Shown in pieces: positions 63,670-64,000 of a stretch of 64,000 bases of DNA (within the stretch, counting starts at the first letter, position 1; the number at the start of each line of letters is the position of its first letter). The notes under the pieces were generated by a model that saw nothing but the letters and a program-made list of their open reading frames with translations, searched no databases and was not told the origin of the DNA. The DNA lies in contig NZ_LN881717.1 in the NCBI RefSeq assembly GCF_001457435.1, positions 1,555,144 through 1,619,143 on the forward strand, read 5' to 3'. The DNA is from Actinobaculum massiliense (GTDB taxonomy: Bacteria > Actinomycetota > Actinomycetes > Actinomycetales > Actinomycetaceae). Both the position numbers and the translations under genes were made by a program.

Positions 63670-64000
63670 GTACGGGCGGCTGGGGACGGGGGAAACGCCC
63701 TGGCGGAGCCAGAAAATACGTGACCGCGATTACGTGACGAGAGACACCGAAAAATGATTTGCGCGACCGCCAAGATCTGAGTAGGCTCTTTACCTGTCGC
63801 CGAGAGCGAGGCGCGAAACTCCTAGGAGTTTCCCAGGGCTTGAAAAAGAGCCCAGCGCACTTAGCAAGGTGATAAGCCTCTTGATTGTTGTGGTTCACAT
63901 TTTCTGGGTTTGTCTGGTTGTGTGGGTTGTGGTAGTTTGGTGAGGTTGCCTCTCTTGTGGCTGGCTGGTTTTTCTGGTTGGTTGTGGGGTGTGGGTGTGG
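63670..64000. other. 331-base region after the malic enzyme, ending in a G/T-rich tract
   Basis: No convincing ORF. It contains an 18-base palindrome (listed), a small hairpin GGGCT-TGAAAAAG-AGCCC at 63836-63853 and, from about 63875 to the end, a plus strand made mostly of G and T. A promoter-like TTGTCT, 17-base spacer, TAGTTT lies at about 63914-63942. The tract could be the leader of a stable RNA operon or of a gene beyond the window. Confidence 0.45.
63815..63832. promoter_or_regulatory. 18-base perfect palindrome
   Basis: GAAACTCCTAGGAGTTTC is its own exact complement with no spacer, about 145 bases after the malic enzyme stop. It is a candidate dimeric-regulator site for whatever follows. 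Confidence 0.45.

Noticed and set aside
63596..63898. Minus-strand ORF at the right edge
   Set aside because: It overlaps the malic enzyme 3' end and the palindrome and has a Pro/Arg-rich shadow composition.

Overview
The window reads as one stretch of a high-GC actinobacterial chromosome. Markers are WhiB1 next to a PdtaS-type kinase, a mycoredoxin, UvrD2 with an HRDC domain, a UPF0182 protein, the GlgE/TreS pair and GTG/TTG starts. The fermentative, anaerobic gene set (class III ribonucleotide reductase, arginine-pathway genes, oxalate/formate-type MFS carriers, NAD-malic enzyme, membrane pyrophosphatase) points to Actinomycetaceae, such as Trueperella, Arcanobacterium or Actinomyces. The family assignment is inference. 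No phage, transposase or CRISPR array was seen, and there are about 47 protein genes.

Layout: 1-3.2 kb holds treS (partial) and glgE. 3.3-7.5 kb holds an FtsX-type ABC transporter divergent from a small secreted two-cysteine protein, with a 14-bp perfect dyad between them. 7.5-11.1 kb holds trpS and glgX. 11.1-21.8 kb is a conserved actinobacterial block (nudC, mycoredoxin, uvrD2, E1-like protein, zincin-like protein, PDZ/Lon-type protease, UPF0182) ending at an initiator tRNA. 22-28 kb holds a membrane-bound LuxR regulator and a YfcC antiporter-arcC-argF cluster without arcA, then a phosphoribosyltransferase.

28.4-33 kb holds nrdDG behind a probable pair of NrdR boxes, then an OFA-family MFS carrier. 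33-40.8 kb holds a membrane pyrophosphatase, a glycosyltransferase, a DegT-like PLP protein, an esterase, OsmC and transaldolase. 41-49 kb holds a second OFA carrier with a long cytoplasmic tail, a tail-anchored coiled-coil protein, fumC, thyA-folA, a DUF2505 protein and an amino-acid permease. 49-53.9 kb holds pdtaS, whiB1, a NarL-type two-component system and a decayed SRAP/YedK gene. 54-63.7 kb holds ligA, a cardiolipin-synthase-like protein, gatCAB and an NAD-malic enzyme. The last 120 bases form an unusual G/T-rich tract that may lead into another transcription unit.

Functionally the window combines alpha-glucan/trehalose metabolism (treS, glgE, glgX), anaerobic dNTP and thymidylate supply (nrdDG, thyA-folA), ATP and carbon salvage (arcC-argF, fumC, malic enzyme, PPase, tal) and information processing (trpS, gatCAB, ligA, uvrD2). 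The most unusual items are the ABC/secreted-protein/dyad module, a 12-bp degenerate repeat array of about 200 bp, an antisense tRNA-Arg-like fragment at the 5' end of uvrD2, the broken SRAP gene, and short tandem reduplications around several stop codons.
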